Shown one piece after another: positions 1 to 6,843 of a DNA stretch of 7,327 nucleotides. Position 1 is the first letter of the stretch, and every line of letters starts with the position of its first letter. Below the pieces are notes generated by a model. It made no database searches and had not been told where the DNA came from. It was given only the letters and a program-made list of their open reading frames with translations. The position numbers and the translations under genes are program-made. Source of the stretch: an uncultured Eubacteriales bacterium (GTDB taxonomy: Bacteria; Bacillota; Clostridia; Peptostreptococcales; Anaerovoracaceae). The DNA is taken from assembly GCA_902797345.1 (NCBI GenBank), contig CADBSL010000071.1, positions 1-7,327 on the forward strand. The letters run 5' to 3'.

Positions 1-231
1 GAAGGAATCCACAAATCCCTCTTCGAAGGTCTCTTCCCGCATCTGCATGGCTTCTTCCCGGGTCATATCCGAGAATTCATAGCTTTCATCATATTCCCCT
101 GTCAGCATCAGATCGAGAGTAGCCTTCAGGCAATCCTGTGCATCCTGCGTGGTGGGTCCACTGCTCCCACAGGCTGTGATGGAGAAGACCATGACAGCGA
201 TCAGCGCCAACGCCAACAATTTCTTTTTCAT
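1..231 (-). CDS. Lipoprotein, N-terminal 77 residues (runs off the left edge)
   Basis: The visible part encodes 77 residues and has no stop before the window edge. It opens with a basic MKKK stretch and a hydrophobic core, followed by a lipobox I18-T-A-C21-G. It should therefore be exported, lipidated at Cys21 and held on the outer face of the membrane. The mature part (from about residue 28) is an acidic helical segment rich in Asp, Glu and Met, starting near DAQDCLKATLDLML. It resembles small Clostridia lipoproteins of unknown role in which a helical segment follows the lipobox, but I cannot name a family from this fragment. The start is fixed by an AAGGAGG ribosome binding site (plus-strand cctcctt, 240-246), 8 nt upstream. 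The gene lies 86 bp downstream of the acyltransferase stop. It could be co-transcribed with it or use the candidate promoter at 279-308. A link to envelope glycans is inferred from position only. Confidence 0.85.
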   Translation of the reverse strand, partial: MKKKLLALALIAVMVFSITACGSSGPTTQDAQDCLKATLDLMLTGEYDESYEFSDMTREEAMQMREETFEEGFVDSF

Positions 232-278
232 ACAGCATTCCTCCTTCAAACAAATCACTGTATCGTTTAATTGATCTC

Positions 279-308
279 ATTTTATCATACATCTAATCAA
301 AATGGAAT
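279..308 (-). promoter_or_regulatory. Candidate extended -10 promoter for the lipoprotein gene
   Basis: Read on the minus strand, TGATAAAAT gives an extended -10 (TGnTAAAAT, with TAAAAT at 279-284 matching TATAAT at 5 of 6). It is preceded by GTA, as in the other promoters of this window. The -35 region is poor: ATTCCA at 303-308, 18-bp spacer, 3 of 6 to TTGACA. The extended -10 could compensate. The 86-bp gap shows no intrinsic terminator, so read-through from the acyltransferase gene is also possible. Confidence 0.4.
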
Positions 309-317
309 ATAAAGAAA

Positions 318-1346
318 TCAGGCTCCGATCAGTACGCCCAGGTGCATCTTCTTCAGCAGCCATCCGATCATGCAGGACAGCACGCCGGAGATCACCAGAG
401 AAGCGATATAGAAGGGGATTGCCGGGATGATCATCTGTCCGAAGAAATAGTAGATCAGATAAATGATCATCGCATGCCCCAGATAAATGGTATAGCTGTT
501 TTTGGAGATCGACTTCACCAGCCGCAGGGAACCGATCTTTGTATAACGCACCAGAAGGATCCCCAGCTGCAGGAAAAAGGCGCAGATCACGAACTCCTGA
601 GCGATATTGATCCACCAATTGCCCCAGGTATAGGGGAAGGTCACCACCATCACCGCTCCCGTGAGGATCCAGAAGAGCTTTGCCTTGCAGAAGAAGTTCC
701 GGATCGCCGGGTAATACCGGTCCACCAGCACTCCTACCGAAAAATAAGGGATATATGCAGTGGTCAGGATCACCTGGTACGGGACCCCGGGGATATGAGC
801 CGGAATATAGGCCATGGCGATGAAGATCGCCATCAGCACCACCGGATTCCATTTCATATAGACCTTCCTGAACAGGAAAGCTACGATGAATATGACGAAC
901 AGAGACTGCAGGTACCAAAGGTGTCTCGAATCGAATCCTTCCACGATCCCCCACAGGCAATAATCCAGGTAGCTCCGGTCCGTGATCTTCATCATGATCA
1001 TCACCGGCGCCACCGTCAGGAACCCCCAGGCAAAATAAGGCACCAATAGCCGGTAAGCCTTCTTCCCCACAAAGGGAAGGAGTTTCTGATATTTATTGTT
1101 TCTCAGGCCGTAGCCGAACACCAATCCCGACAGCATGAAAAACACCGGCACCGCATCGTACATCTCGATGTTGAGCCGCAGGGTCTGAAGAAATGCGGAG
1201 GGCACCGCCGGCACCACGACCTGAAGGTGGGTATACATACTGCCGGCGTGAGCCATCATGATGATGATGATACAAGGCACCCTCAAAAGGTCCCCCACGC
1301 TGAATTCTTCACTGATCAGTTCTTTGGTTCGGAGCTGTTCTTTCAT
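318..1346 (-). CDS. Acyltransferase-3 family integral membrane O-acyltransferase
   Basis: This 342-residue protein is made almost entirely of hydrophobic helices (roughly ten), matching the length and layout of the acyltransferase-3 family. That family moves acyl groups, often acetyl, onto sugars of extracellular polysaccharide, peptidoglycan or other envelope glycans. Family landmarks appear in order: GDLLR at 18-22, then H33 in the first helix (MMAHAG), the position of the essential family histidine; VPVFFMLSG at 66-74; KKAYRLLVPYFAW at 95-107; HLWYLQSLF at 142-150; and NSYTIYLGHAMI at 283-294. There is no extra SGNH domain, so the acceptor may be modified directly or with a partner. The ATG follows an AGGAGA ribosome binding site, and only 18 bp separate it from the upstream stop, so it is almost certainly co-transcribed with the beta-propeller gene. 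The substrate is unknown. A modified cell-surface glycan is inferred from the neighbours. Confidence 0.9.
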   Translation of the reverse strand: MKEQLRTKELISEEFSVGDLLRVPCIIIIMMAHAGSMYTHLQVVVPAVPSAFLQTLRLNIEMYDAVPVFFMLSGLVFGYGLRNNKYQKLLPFVGKKAYRLLVPYFAWGFLTVAPVMIMMKITDRSYLDYCLWGIVEGFDSRHLWYLQSLFVIFIVAFLFRKVYMKWNPVVLMAIFIAMAYIPAHIPGVPYQVILTTAYIPYFSVGVLVDRYYPAIRNFFCKAKLFWILTGAVMVVTFPYTWGNWWINIAQEFVICAFFLQLGILLVRYTKIGSLRLVKSISKNSYTIYLGHAMIIYLIYYFFGQMIIPAIPFYIASLVISGVLSCMIGWLLKKMHLGVLIGA

Positions 1347-1364
1347 GATGTTCTCTCCTGATTA

Positions 1365-4316
1365 TTATTCCAAACGGAATTCTGCTTCATCGGCTTCGCC
1401 GAAACGGGTCAGACGGGTCAGGTCTCCCACCGGGACGGCTTTCCAGCCTTCCGGCACTTCGCTAACGGTCCCGGAGACCATAAACTGCATCATCCCATCT
1501 TCCCGGAATCGGATCTTATAGGTCCCGTCTTTCACGGAAACCTCCGCCGGCGTGTTGATGCCGGTGATGTGGGGGACGTTTTCCGTGATGAGAACGCCCT
1601 CCTCGGAAGCAGCTTCTCCCAGGTCCACCCGGGCGTCGCCCTTCAGTCCCACATACAGGTCCTGTTTTTCCGGATCGTACCGCCAGATGTCCGCGTCCAC
1701 CCGGACCTGGGAAACATCCACGTTTTCCGCGAAATCGATCCGGACGCCGACGCAGTCCTGATAGTTTTTATCGTAAAGGTCAAATCCTTTTTTCGTTTCT
1801 CTGGAAGAAAGACTGATCCAGCCGTCTTCCCCCGGCACCGTTAGGATCCGGCTGTTGTAAGCCGCCGCCGCTGCTTTCATGAGCTGATCCTCTTTGACGA
1901 AATTGTATTGGTGCTGATCCCGGTAATCGGAGACCACCTGGATCATCTGCCGGCCGGGCGCTTCATCTTCATAGGTAAAGTCACAGTGATAGTACTCCGC
2001 GATAGGCAGGTCATACTTGGCACTGACCCAGGCCAGCCGGTCAAAGGGTTCATACCCCAGCACGCTGGCGTTGGTGATCATCATCTTCCGATCCTTGTAA
2101 TCCATAAAGAACGGACAGGAGAACACGCTCTCCGCAGAGGCCTGGGGGATCGCACCGCTGTAAGCCGCCTGGAACCCGATGTTCCACAGGAACCCGGAAT
2201 CACTGGCCGTGATCATCGTCTGGTTGGGGCTGGTGTCGCTGACATGCCAGGTGTGCATATCCACCCCTACCTTATCATAATCGATCCCATAGTCGTCAAA
2301 GGCCTTTTTGTGGAGTTCCAGCTCCTTCATTTCCCGATCATAGGAAGCGTAGCTGTTGGTGTAATAGTGGACCCCCAGGTAGAAGTGGTTGTCCAGCATG
2401 TAGTCCACCTGCTCCTGCAATTCCTTCCGATAAGGGAAATAGGGAGAATCGATGGGCACCGCCAACCCGTATTCCAAAGCGCCACAGATCAGATCCGGCA
2501 AGCCGTCTCCGTTGATATCGTTCAGATTCGGCACGGCGTTGTTGCCGAATTTAGCGTGATTGTTGCCTTTATAGTTTTTCTCGGACACATCGAAGAATCC
2601 GCCGTCGGTATAGCCGCCCTTGCCGTCGCCCATCCACTTGCGGACATATCCCTGATAAGTCCCGTAAATGATGTCTGTTTTGCCGTCGTCATCCAGATCA
2701 CAAATCCAGGGGGCCACAAAGGTCTCGTCGGGGCACTCCAGGGTCTGCTGGTACAGGTAGCCCCCATCCCCGGTCCCGGTAAAGATATTGATCACGCCAT
2801 TCAGCGAACCGAAGACGATGTCAGCAAAGCCGTCACCGTTCACATCTCCCAACGCCGGCATAGTCATATTCAGCATATTGGTCTCGATCAGCAGATACGC
2901 CGGTTCATAATTCCCCTTCTCCGTTCCCCGGAACAGGTAGATGTTGCCGTCATAACTGCCGGAGACGATATCCATGCATCCGTCCCCGTCCAGGTCCGCC
3001 ACCGCCGGCGAAGAGGCCGAGCCCACGCTGAGGGGCTGTCCCTGGGGATCCGTCAGCTGTACCCGCTCCTTCATCACCCATCGGTCAGTATTATCGGAAC
3101 CTTCAAAATAGTAGAAAGAGCCGTCAGAGCTTCCGCAGACCATATCCAAAAGCCCATCCCGGTTGAGATCCACCGTAGCGGGGTACGCCCGTTCGATGTC
3201 CGAGGGCACGTCTTCAAAATAGCTGCCCTGCATCCCCTTCTCGCCCAGAGAGAGGAAATGGTCTCCTTCTGCGGCATGGGTGCCGCTGGAGTACGCATTC
3301 TCTTCCAGATCCATCTGGTATCCGTCTCCCTGATCCAGCAGGTAAGTGACGCTTTCGAATTTCGTGAACCATTTATACGTATTCCGGATCAGTGTAAAAG
3401 AGGGAATGGTATCCGCCTCCATACACATGTCTCCAAACAGTTTGGAAGATCCGTTTTGGATCCCGGTGATCTCCTCATAGTGGAGTTCCCAGGCCATGTC
3501 CGGAGAGGTGAAGGAACCCAGCACCTTCCACACACTGTAGCCGTATTTCATCTTGGAGACGTACGATGCGAATTCACTGAGGATCAGTTGGTTCCCGGTA
3601 GCCGAGGAATTGGAGAATTTCTTCTGGTCCTCGCTGGTCTGGGACAGATCCAGACAGTTCATGTCGAAAAAGTTCGGCAGAAGCGGGTTGGTATAGAATA
3701 CCAGCCCCTTGCCGTAATGGTTGATGCCGCAGATGGAGATGCCCTGAAAATCCGCCAGGGACACTGCTGTGTCCACTTCAAATCCGCACCCATAATCCCT
3801 CTGGGCCAATTCGTCGTAATTGGTATATTCTTTGTAGACGGCGTTGAAATCCCGGATCAGGCCTTGGAGTTCACCTATATCCCCGTCAACTTCCGGATAG
3901 GTCAGATCTCCGGGGATCTCAGCCAGTGGCACGATGCTCTTCGCGCCGAAAAAGGCCGGTTCAAAAACCTCTGCGAAGGAGTTGCTCAGGAAGACGCTCC
4001 CGCCTTCCTCCGTGTATCTGCTGACGGTCTGAGCCAGTCCTTCCGCCCCTTTGGCGGAATTGTCCAGAAAGACCATGTCATACCCTGTCAGGTCCTGCAT
4101 TCCTTTATCCACCGGAAGATAGTCCACATCCAGGTTTCCGATGAAACTCTGTTCCAGTTGAGAATACATGTCTTTATAGGAGGGGTCTTCTGTTGAATAC
4201 ACAAAGGCCGCTGTCAACGTTGTTCCAACATCCCGGTCCTTGCTGAGGTACCACCCGCCCGCTGCCGCAGCGGCCAGCACCAGTATCAGCACCGGGATCA
4301 GTATTTTTTTACTCAT
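1365..4316 (-). CDS. Membrane-anchored VCBS/FG-GAP beta-propeller protein with split deacetylase-like domain
   Basis: This 983-residue protein has one N-terminal membrane segment (residues 5-24) after MSKK and no lipobox, so the bulk should be extracellular and tethered. Residues about 30-215 look like a Rossmann or class-I amidotransferase-like domain (YDMVFLDNS, EEGGSVFLSNSF, YGKGLVFYTNPLLPNFF). About 265-325 (SPDMAWELHYEEI, DTIPSFTLI) and 630-840 (YLGVHYYTNSYAS, VGVDMHTWHVSD) resemble the two halves of a polysaccharide-deacetylase-like barrel. Between them lie five DxDGDGxxD calcium-binding motifs of VCBS/FG-GAP blades. The C-terminus (about 850-983) is beta-rich. The usual deacetylase Asp and second His are not evident (HYEEI; HYYTN), so activity is doubtful. 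The start at 4316 has GGAGAAG 9 nt upstream; an in-frame TTG at 4349 is only 2 nt from the -10 box and is rejected. The gene has its own promoter and is followed by the acyltransferase gene. Glycan binding or processing is inferred. Confidence is high for the gene and propeller, and low for the barrel. Confidence 0.88.
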   Translation of the reverse strand: MSKKILIPVLILVLAAAAAGGWYLSKDRDVGTTLTAAFVYSTEDPSYKDMYSQLEQSFIGNLDVDYLPVDKGMQDLTGYDMVFLDNSAKGAEGLAQTVSRYTEEGGSVFLSNSFAEVFEPAFFGAKSIVPLAEIPGDLTYPEVDGDIGELQGLIRDFNAVYKEYTNYDELAQRDYGCGFEVDTAVSLADFQGISICGINHYGKGLVFYTNPLLPNFFDMNCLDLSQTSEDQKKFSNSSATGNQLILSEFASYVSKMKYGYSVWKVLGSFTSPDMAWELHYEEITGIQNGSSKLFGDMCMEADTIPSFTLIRNTYKWFTKFESVTYLLDQGDGYQMDLEENAYSSGTHAAEGDHFLSLGEKGMQGSYFEDVPSDIERAYPATVDLNRDGLLDMVCGSSDGSFYYFEGSDNTDRWVMKERVQLTDPQGQPLSVGSASSPAVADLDGDGCMDIVSGSYDGNIYLFRGTEKGNYEPAYLLIETNMLNMTMPALGDVNGDGFADIVFGSLNGVINIFTGTGDGGYLYQQTLECPDETFVAPWICDLDDDGKTDIIYGTYQGYVRKWMGDGKGGYTDGGFFDVSEKNYKGNNHAKFGNNAVPNLNDINGDGLPDLICGALEYGLAVPIDSPYFPYRKELQEQVDYMLDNHFYLGVHYYTNSYASYDREMKELELHKKAFDDYGIDYDKVGVDMHTWHVSDTSPNQTMITASDSGFLWNIGFQAAYSGAIPQASAESVFSCPFFMDYKDRKMMITNASVLGYEPFDRLAWVSAKYDLPIAEYYHCDFTYEDEAPGRQMIQVVSDYRDQHQYNFVKEDQLMKAAAAAYNSRILTVPGEDGWISLSSRETKKGFDLYDKNYQDCVGVRIDFAENVDVSQVRVDADIWRYDPEKQDLYVGLKGDARVDLGEAASEEGVLITENVPHITGINTPAEVSVKDGTYKIRFREDGMMQFMVSGTVSEVPEGWKAVPVGDLTRLTRFGEADEAEFRLE
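2493..3170 (-). repeat. Five VCBS/FG-GAP calcium-binding motif repeats within the propeller protein
   Basis: Five protein-level repeats occur at residues 383-391 (DLNRDGLLD), 441-449 (DLDGDGCMD), 491-499 (DVNGDGFAD), 540-548 (DLDDDGKTD) and 600-608 (DINGDGLPD). Four of them follow a Pro 3-4 residues before the first Asp, and each leads into a beta strand of the type DIVxGxxxG. Steps between motifs are 58, 50, 49 and 60 residues, the usual blade length for integrin-alpha-like FG-GAP propellers. The Asp/Asn side chains are the expected calcium ligands and all five sets look intact. Five motifs could correspond to a propeller whose remaining blades lack the loop. The DNA of the repeats has diverged, so recent slippage is unlikely. 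Confidence 0.9.
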
Positions 4317-4350
4317 TGCTTTCTTCTCCGTCCGACGTAAGGATAACAAT

Positions 4351-4379
4351 ATTCTATCATACTGTCACGGGTTCTTCAA
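4351..4379 (-). promoter_or_regulatory. Promoter for the propeller-acyltransferase operon
   Basis: On the minus strand, TTGAAG (4374-4379; 4 of 6 to TTGACA) and TAGAAT (4351-4356; 5 of 6 to TATAAT) are separated by 17 bp. TG sits one base before the -10, making it an extended -10. The predicted transcript start near 4344 leaves a leader of about 28 nt with the GGAGAAG ribosome binding site. It lies in the 92-bp gap after the SLH glycosidase gene, so the operon can be expressed independently of that gene. A short GC-rich hairpin (TCCGG/CCGGA, about 4390-4408) follows the glycosidase stop but lacks a U-tract. Confidence 0.65.
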
Positions 4380-4408
4380 ATCCTTTCCCCTTCCGGGGCT
4401 TCGCCGGA

Positions 4409-6736
4409 TCAATCCCGGTTATAATCAAAGATTTCCTTGACGATGGAAATGATCTTGGCGGCTTCTGCCCGGGTGGCATTGCCCCTGGGGTCAAAGGTCC
4501 CGTCAGACCGGCCGCTCATGATCTTCTCACTGACCACCTTCGTGATGGAAGGCAGCGCCCAATCGCTCATTTCACTGTTATCCGGGAAATTCAAGGTCGC
4601 TTCCTCTTCCTCCCAGGTCATCTTCTTATAGTTATAGTAATTGCAGAGCATCACGCACATCTGCTCCCGGGTGACCTTTTCCTCCGGCGCGAACCGTCCG
4701 TCGCCCATCCCCTGGACGATGCCTCTGTCCACGCCCCAGTTCACGGCGTTATAGAACCAGTCGCTCTTTTTCACATCTGTGAAAGAGGCTGCCGTGCTGA
4801 CACTCATATTCTCCTCCGGATCGATCTTGGACAGCAGGGTCAGGAACTGCGCCCGGGTCAGGTTCGCATCCGGTTCAAAGGTGGTGGGGGAGGTTCCGTT
4901 GATGACGCCCTGATCCGTCAGAGAAGTGATATAGGACTCTGCCCAATGGCCCTGGATGTCCCTGAATCCTTCTTCCGGTCCGTCGTAGAGGATCTTGATG
5001 GGGATCGTCGCCTTGGCATACCCATAGGAGACCGTCACGTTCCCGGATGCCGCCTTTTTGGCGGAAGAAGCCGTGAATACGCCCCAGTTATCGATGGTGC
5101 CCAGTCCTTCCGTACATTCCCACTTGAAACAGGTGTCATTGTAGTAAACGGATTTGTATTTCCCGTGGAGCACTTTGGTGACATTGAAATCCACCTTTTC
5201 TCCCGGGGAAAGATTGGCGTAGTATTTATTGATATCGAAGGTGATGTCCCGAACGATCTGCACATCGGTCTCGCCGGTGATCTCTCCGGAAGTGGCCGTC
5301 ACCTTGACGTGTCCTTCCGCCGCATCCCGGTTGGCAGTGAACAGACCGCCGGAGGTCATAGCCCCCACGGACTTATCCGTACTCCAGGTCACCGTATCCG
5401 TCAGATCCGCTTTCTCAAACAGATCGTTGATCCCGTAAGCCGTCATCCGAACACTGGCGCCGGGCATGATCAAAGTCTCTTCCGGATAGACCGCGATCTG
5501 GGTGGCGACTGCTTCCGCCACTTCCTTATACACCAGGAAGATCCCGTTCGTAACGCTCCGCAGCGTCCCGTCCGAAGGGCTGTTGACTACCTTGGCGGAA
5601 TTGCTGATCCCCGGTTCATCCCGGGCCACCATGGTGGTGGATCCGCCTCCATCCATATTGACTACGGTGATGCAGCCCATACTCATCAGGTACGAATTGA
5701 TATCCACCGCATTCATGCCTTTCGAAACACTGCTCTGCCGGCCATCCACCACGTACAGCACCACGCTGCCGTCGCTTTTGATCCCGACGCAGGTCCTGGG
5801 ATTCAAGGTCTTATCGTTGGTCCATACCGCGTTATTGAAGGACAGCACGCCGTAAACGCCCATGGCTTCCTTGGCCACCGCCAGGGGAGACCCTTCCGCG
5901 GTGGAGACGTTGATGGTCACCGTGGATCCGGGTACGACGCTCTTCATGCTTTTGTAGTGAGCGGATTTACTGTTGCAGGAAAGTACCAGCTGCCCCGCTC
6001 CGATCGCGGTGTTCTTGGTGGAAGGGTTCACCGAAACCACTTCTGCTTCGATCTTCTGACCGATCCTCAGATCCGTCGAGCTTCCCTCCTTCACTTTCAG
6101 CACCACCTCCGCACAGGTCCCGGAGGTCTTGGTGGAAGCCGCGTATCTGCTGTTGAATAAGTGCAGTCCGTTGGCCCCGCCGTGTGGAACGTTGAAGAAA
6201 TCGATATTCTCCACCGCCGCCTCCGGCGTTGACCCGTCCGCCCCGTATTTCTGGAACTGTACGGAATAGGAAATCGGCGAATCCGTCAGATTCGCATAGC
6301 TGTATTGGTCAAAACATAACACGTAACCGCTCTGGTACCCGCCGGTGTACAGGATCCCGTCGTGGATCACGGCTCCACGTGGGGTCCCGGAAGACGTGTC
6401 GTAGATGTCTCCGTTGATCCCGCCGATCACCTTATACCCTTCGCTGGCGATGACATTGGCCATACCGCTGACGGTATTGCGTTTGGTCACGGTCCCATTG
6501 AATACATAAGGCTGCACCCGGCCGGCCCGCACGTCCGCATCCAGCACATGGACGCTGACGATGCCGCCGGCGGCGGTGTTCTCCCCGATGATGTGGATGT
6601 ACGTGGTATCCGGAGCCACTTCCTGCTCCGATTCGTAATCGATCCGCCCCAAACCCGGCGCATAGGTAAAGCCGGAAAGCAGCATCACCAATGACAGTGC
6701 AAGGGCCAGGATGACCGACAAGCGTTTGAATTTCAT
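4409..6736 (-). CDS. SLH-anchored secreted phosphodiester glycosidase (NAGPA domain)
   Basis: This 775-residue exoprotein starts with a Sec signal peptide (MKFKR, hydrophobic core to about residue 22, cleavage near TYA at 24-26). A NAGPA-type phosphodiester glycosidase domain spans about residues 45-405. Its family motifs are GINGDIYD (106-113), R314-T-C-V-G-I, VVDGR (329-333), N360-M-D-G-G-G-S-T-T and R393-S-V-T-N-G. The eukaryotic founder removes GlcNAc from GlcNAc-phospho-mannose; bacterial members are expected to cleave sugar phosphodiesters such as those in wall polymers or capsules. Two Ig-like domains follow (about 411-495 and 497-583), then three SLH repeats starting at F591, F652 and F717 with LTRAQ, VTREQ and ATRAE motifs. 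SLH triplets hold proteins to secondary cell-wall polysaccharide. The ATG at 6736 is preceded by GGGGAGG 11 nt upstream; an in-frame TTG at 6844 lies upstream of the promoter and is rejected. The leader is unusually structured. The exact substrate is unknown. Confidence 0.93.
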   Translation of the reverse strand: MKFKRLSVILALALSLVMLLSGFTYAPGLGRIDYESEQEVAPDTTYIHIIGENTAAGGIVSVHVLDADVRAGRVQPYVFNGTVTKRNTVSGMANVIASEGYKVIGGINGDIYDTSSGTPRGAVIHDGILYTGGYQSGYVLCFDQYSYANLTDSPISYSVQFQKYGADGSTPEAAVENIDFFNVPHGGANGLHLFNSRYAASTKTSGTCAEVVLKVKEGSSTDLRIGQKIEAEVVSVNPSTKNTAIGAGQLVLSCNSKSAHYKSMKSVVPGSTVTINVSTAEGSPLAVAKEAMGVYGVLSFNNAVWTNDKTLNPRTCVGIKSDGSVVLYVVDGRQSSVSKGMNAVDINSYLMSMGCITVVNMDGGGSTTMVARDEPGISNSAKVVNSPSDGTLRSVTNGIFLVYKEVAEAVATQIAVYPEETLIMPGASVRMTAYGINDLFEKADLTDTVTWSTDKSVGAMTSGGLFTANRDAAEGHVKVTATSGEITGETDVQIVRDITFDINKYYANLSPGEKVDFNVTKVLHGKYKSVYYNDTCFKWECTEGLGTIDNWGVFTASSAKKAASGNVTVSYGYAKATIPIKILYDGPEEGFRDIQGHWAESYITSLTDQGVINGTSPTTFEPDANLTRAQFLTLLSKIDPEENMSVSTAASFTDVKKSDWFYNAVNWGVDRGIVQGMGDGRFAPEEKVTREQMCVMLCNYYNYKKMTWEEEEATLNFPDNSEMSDWALPSITKVVSEKIMSGRSDGTFDPRGNATRAEAAKIISIVKEIFDYNRD

Positions 6737-6751
6737 TTTTAGCAGATCCTC

Positions 6752-6772
6752 CCCTCTTTTTCGAAAAAAGGG
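6752..6772 (-). promoter_or_regulatory. Alternative leader hairpin that masks the glycosidase ribosome binding site
   Basis: In the transcript, CCCUUUUUU (6772-6764) can pair with AAAAGAGGG (6760-6752) around a CGA loop: 9 bp with one U-G wobble. It takes in the 5' three Gs of the GGGGAGG ribosome binding site (6748-6754). It shares CCC and the U-tract with the terminator-like hairpin at 6764-6793, so the two structures exclude each other. The stem is A/U-rich and weaker than the GC-rich alternative. The pairing is visible in the sequence; the regulatory role is inferred. Confidence 0.4.
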
Positions 6773-6793
6773 ACCGGTATGGACACCGGCCCC
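6764..6793 (-). terminator. Intrinsic terminator or attenuator hairpin in the glycosidase leader
   Basis: On the minus strand, GGGGCCGGT (6793-6785) pairs with ACCGGTCCC (6778-6770) over 9 bp with one G-U wobble and a 6-nt loop. Six Ts (6769-6764) follow directly, which is the form of a rho-independent terminator. It is the only terminator-like element after the 91-aa gene and may end that transcript. Only 27 nt lie between the U-tract and the glycosidase ATG, which leaves no room for a promoter, so the glycosidase transcript must also cross it. It would also form at almost the exact 5' end of RNA from the promoter at 6800-6827. Confidence 0.7.
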
Positions 6794-6799
6794 ACTATC

Positions 6800-6827
6800 T
6801 TTATAGTATACAGGAAAATAATGTGAA
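6800..6827 (-). promoter_or_regulatory. Promoter for the SLH glycosidase gene
   Basis: On the minus strand, TTCACA (6822-6827; 5 of 6 to TTGACA) and TATAAA (6800-6805; 5 of 6 to TATAAT) are separated by 16 bp. The predicted start near 6793-6796 gives a leader of about 57-60 nt that begins with the GC-rich hairpin. An overlapping TATACT at 6805-6810 is a weaker -10 choice because its -35 partner is poor. Confidence 0.6.
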
Positions 6828-6843
6828 TTACTATTACAATTCA
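6824..6843. promoter_or_regulatory. Inverted repeat overlapping the -35 box (candidate operator)
   Basis: The plus strand reads TGAATT, then 8 A/T-rich bases, then AATTCA: a perfect 6-bp inverted repeat 20 bp long. It covers four bases of the -35 box of the glycosidase promoter, a classic position for a dimeric repressor. The region is A/T-rich, so a chance palindrome is quite possible. No regulator gene lies in the window. Confidence 0.3.

Noticed and set aside
277..960. Minus-strand open frame of 227 codons inside the acyltransferase gene
   Set aside because: It overlaps the acyltransferase in another frame and lacks the hydrophobic helices and family motifs that are plain in the 342-residue frame.
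1908..4196. Plus-strand open frame of 762 codons
   Set aside because: It lies antisense to the propeller gene, whose protein has clear domains, a signal anchor and a ribosome binding site. The plus-strand translation is rich in His, Arg, Asp and Gly without domain motifs, as expected for a GC-rich shadow frame.
4317..4349. Upstream TTG start for the propeller protein (11 extra residues)
   Set aside because: It starts only 2 nt downstream of the predicted -10 box, so it would not be on the transcript. The ATG at 4316 has a good ribosome binding site and begins directly before the membrane segment.
4385..4408. Possible terminator after the glycosidase gene
   Set aside because: A 5-bp TCCGG/CCGGA hairpin exists but has no T-tract, only GAAGGGGAAAGG, so I do not call it an intrinsic terminator.
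4316..6160. Plus-strand open frame of 614 codons
   Set aside because: It is antisense to the SLH glycosidase. It has no recognisable motifs and shadow-type composition.
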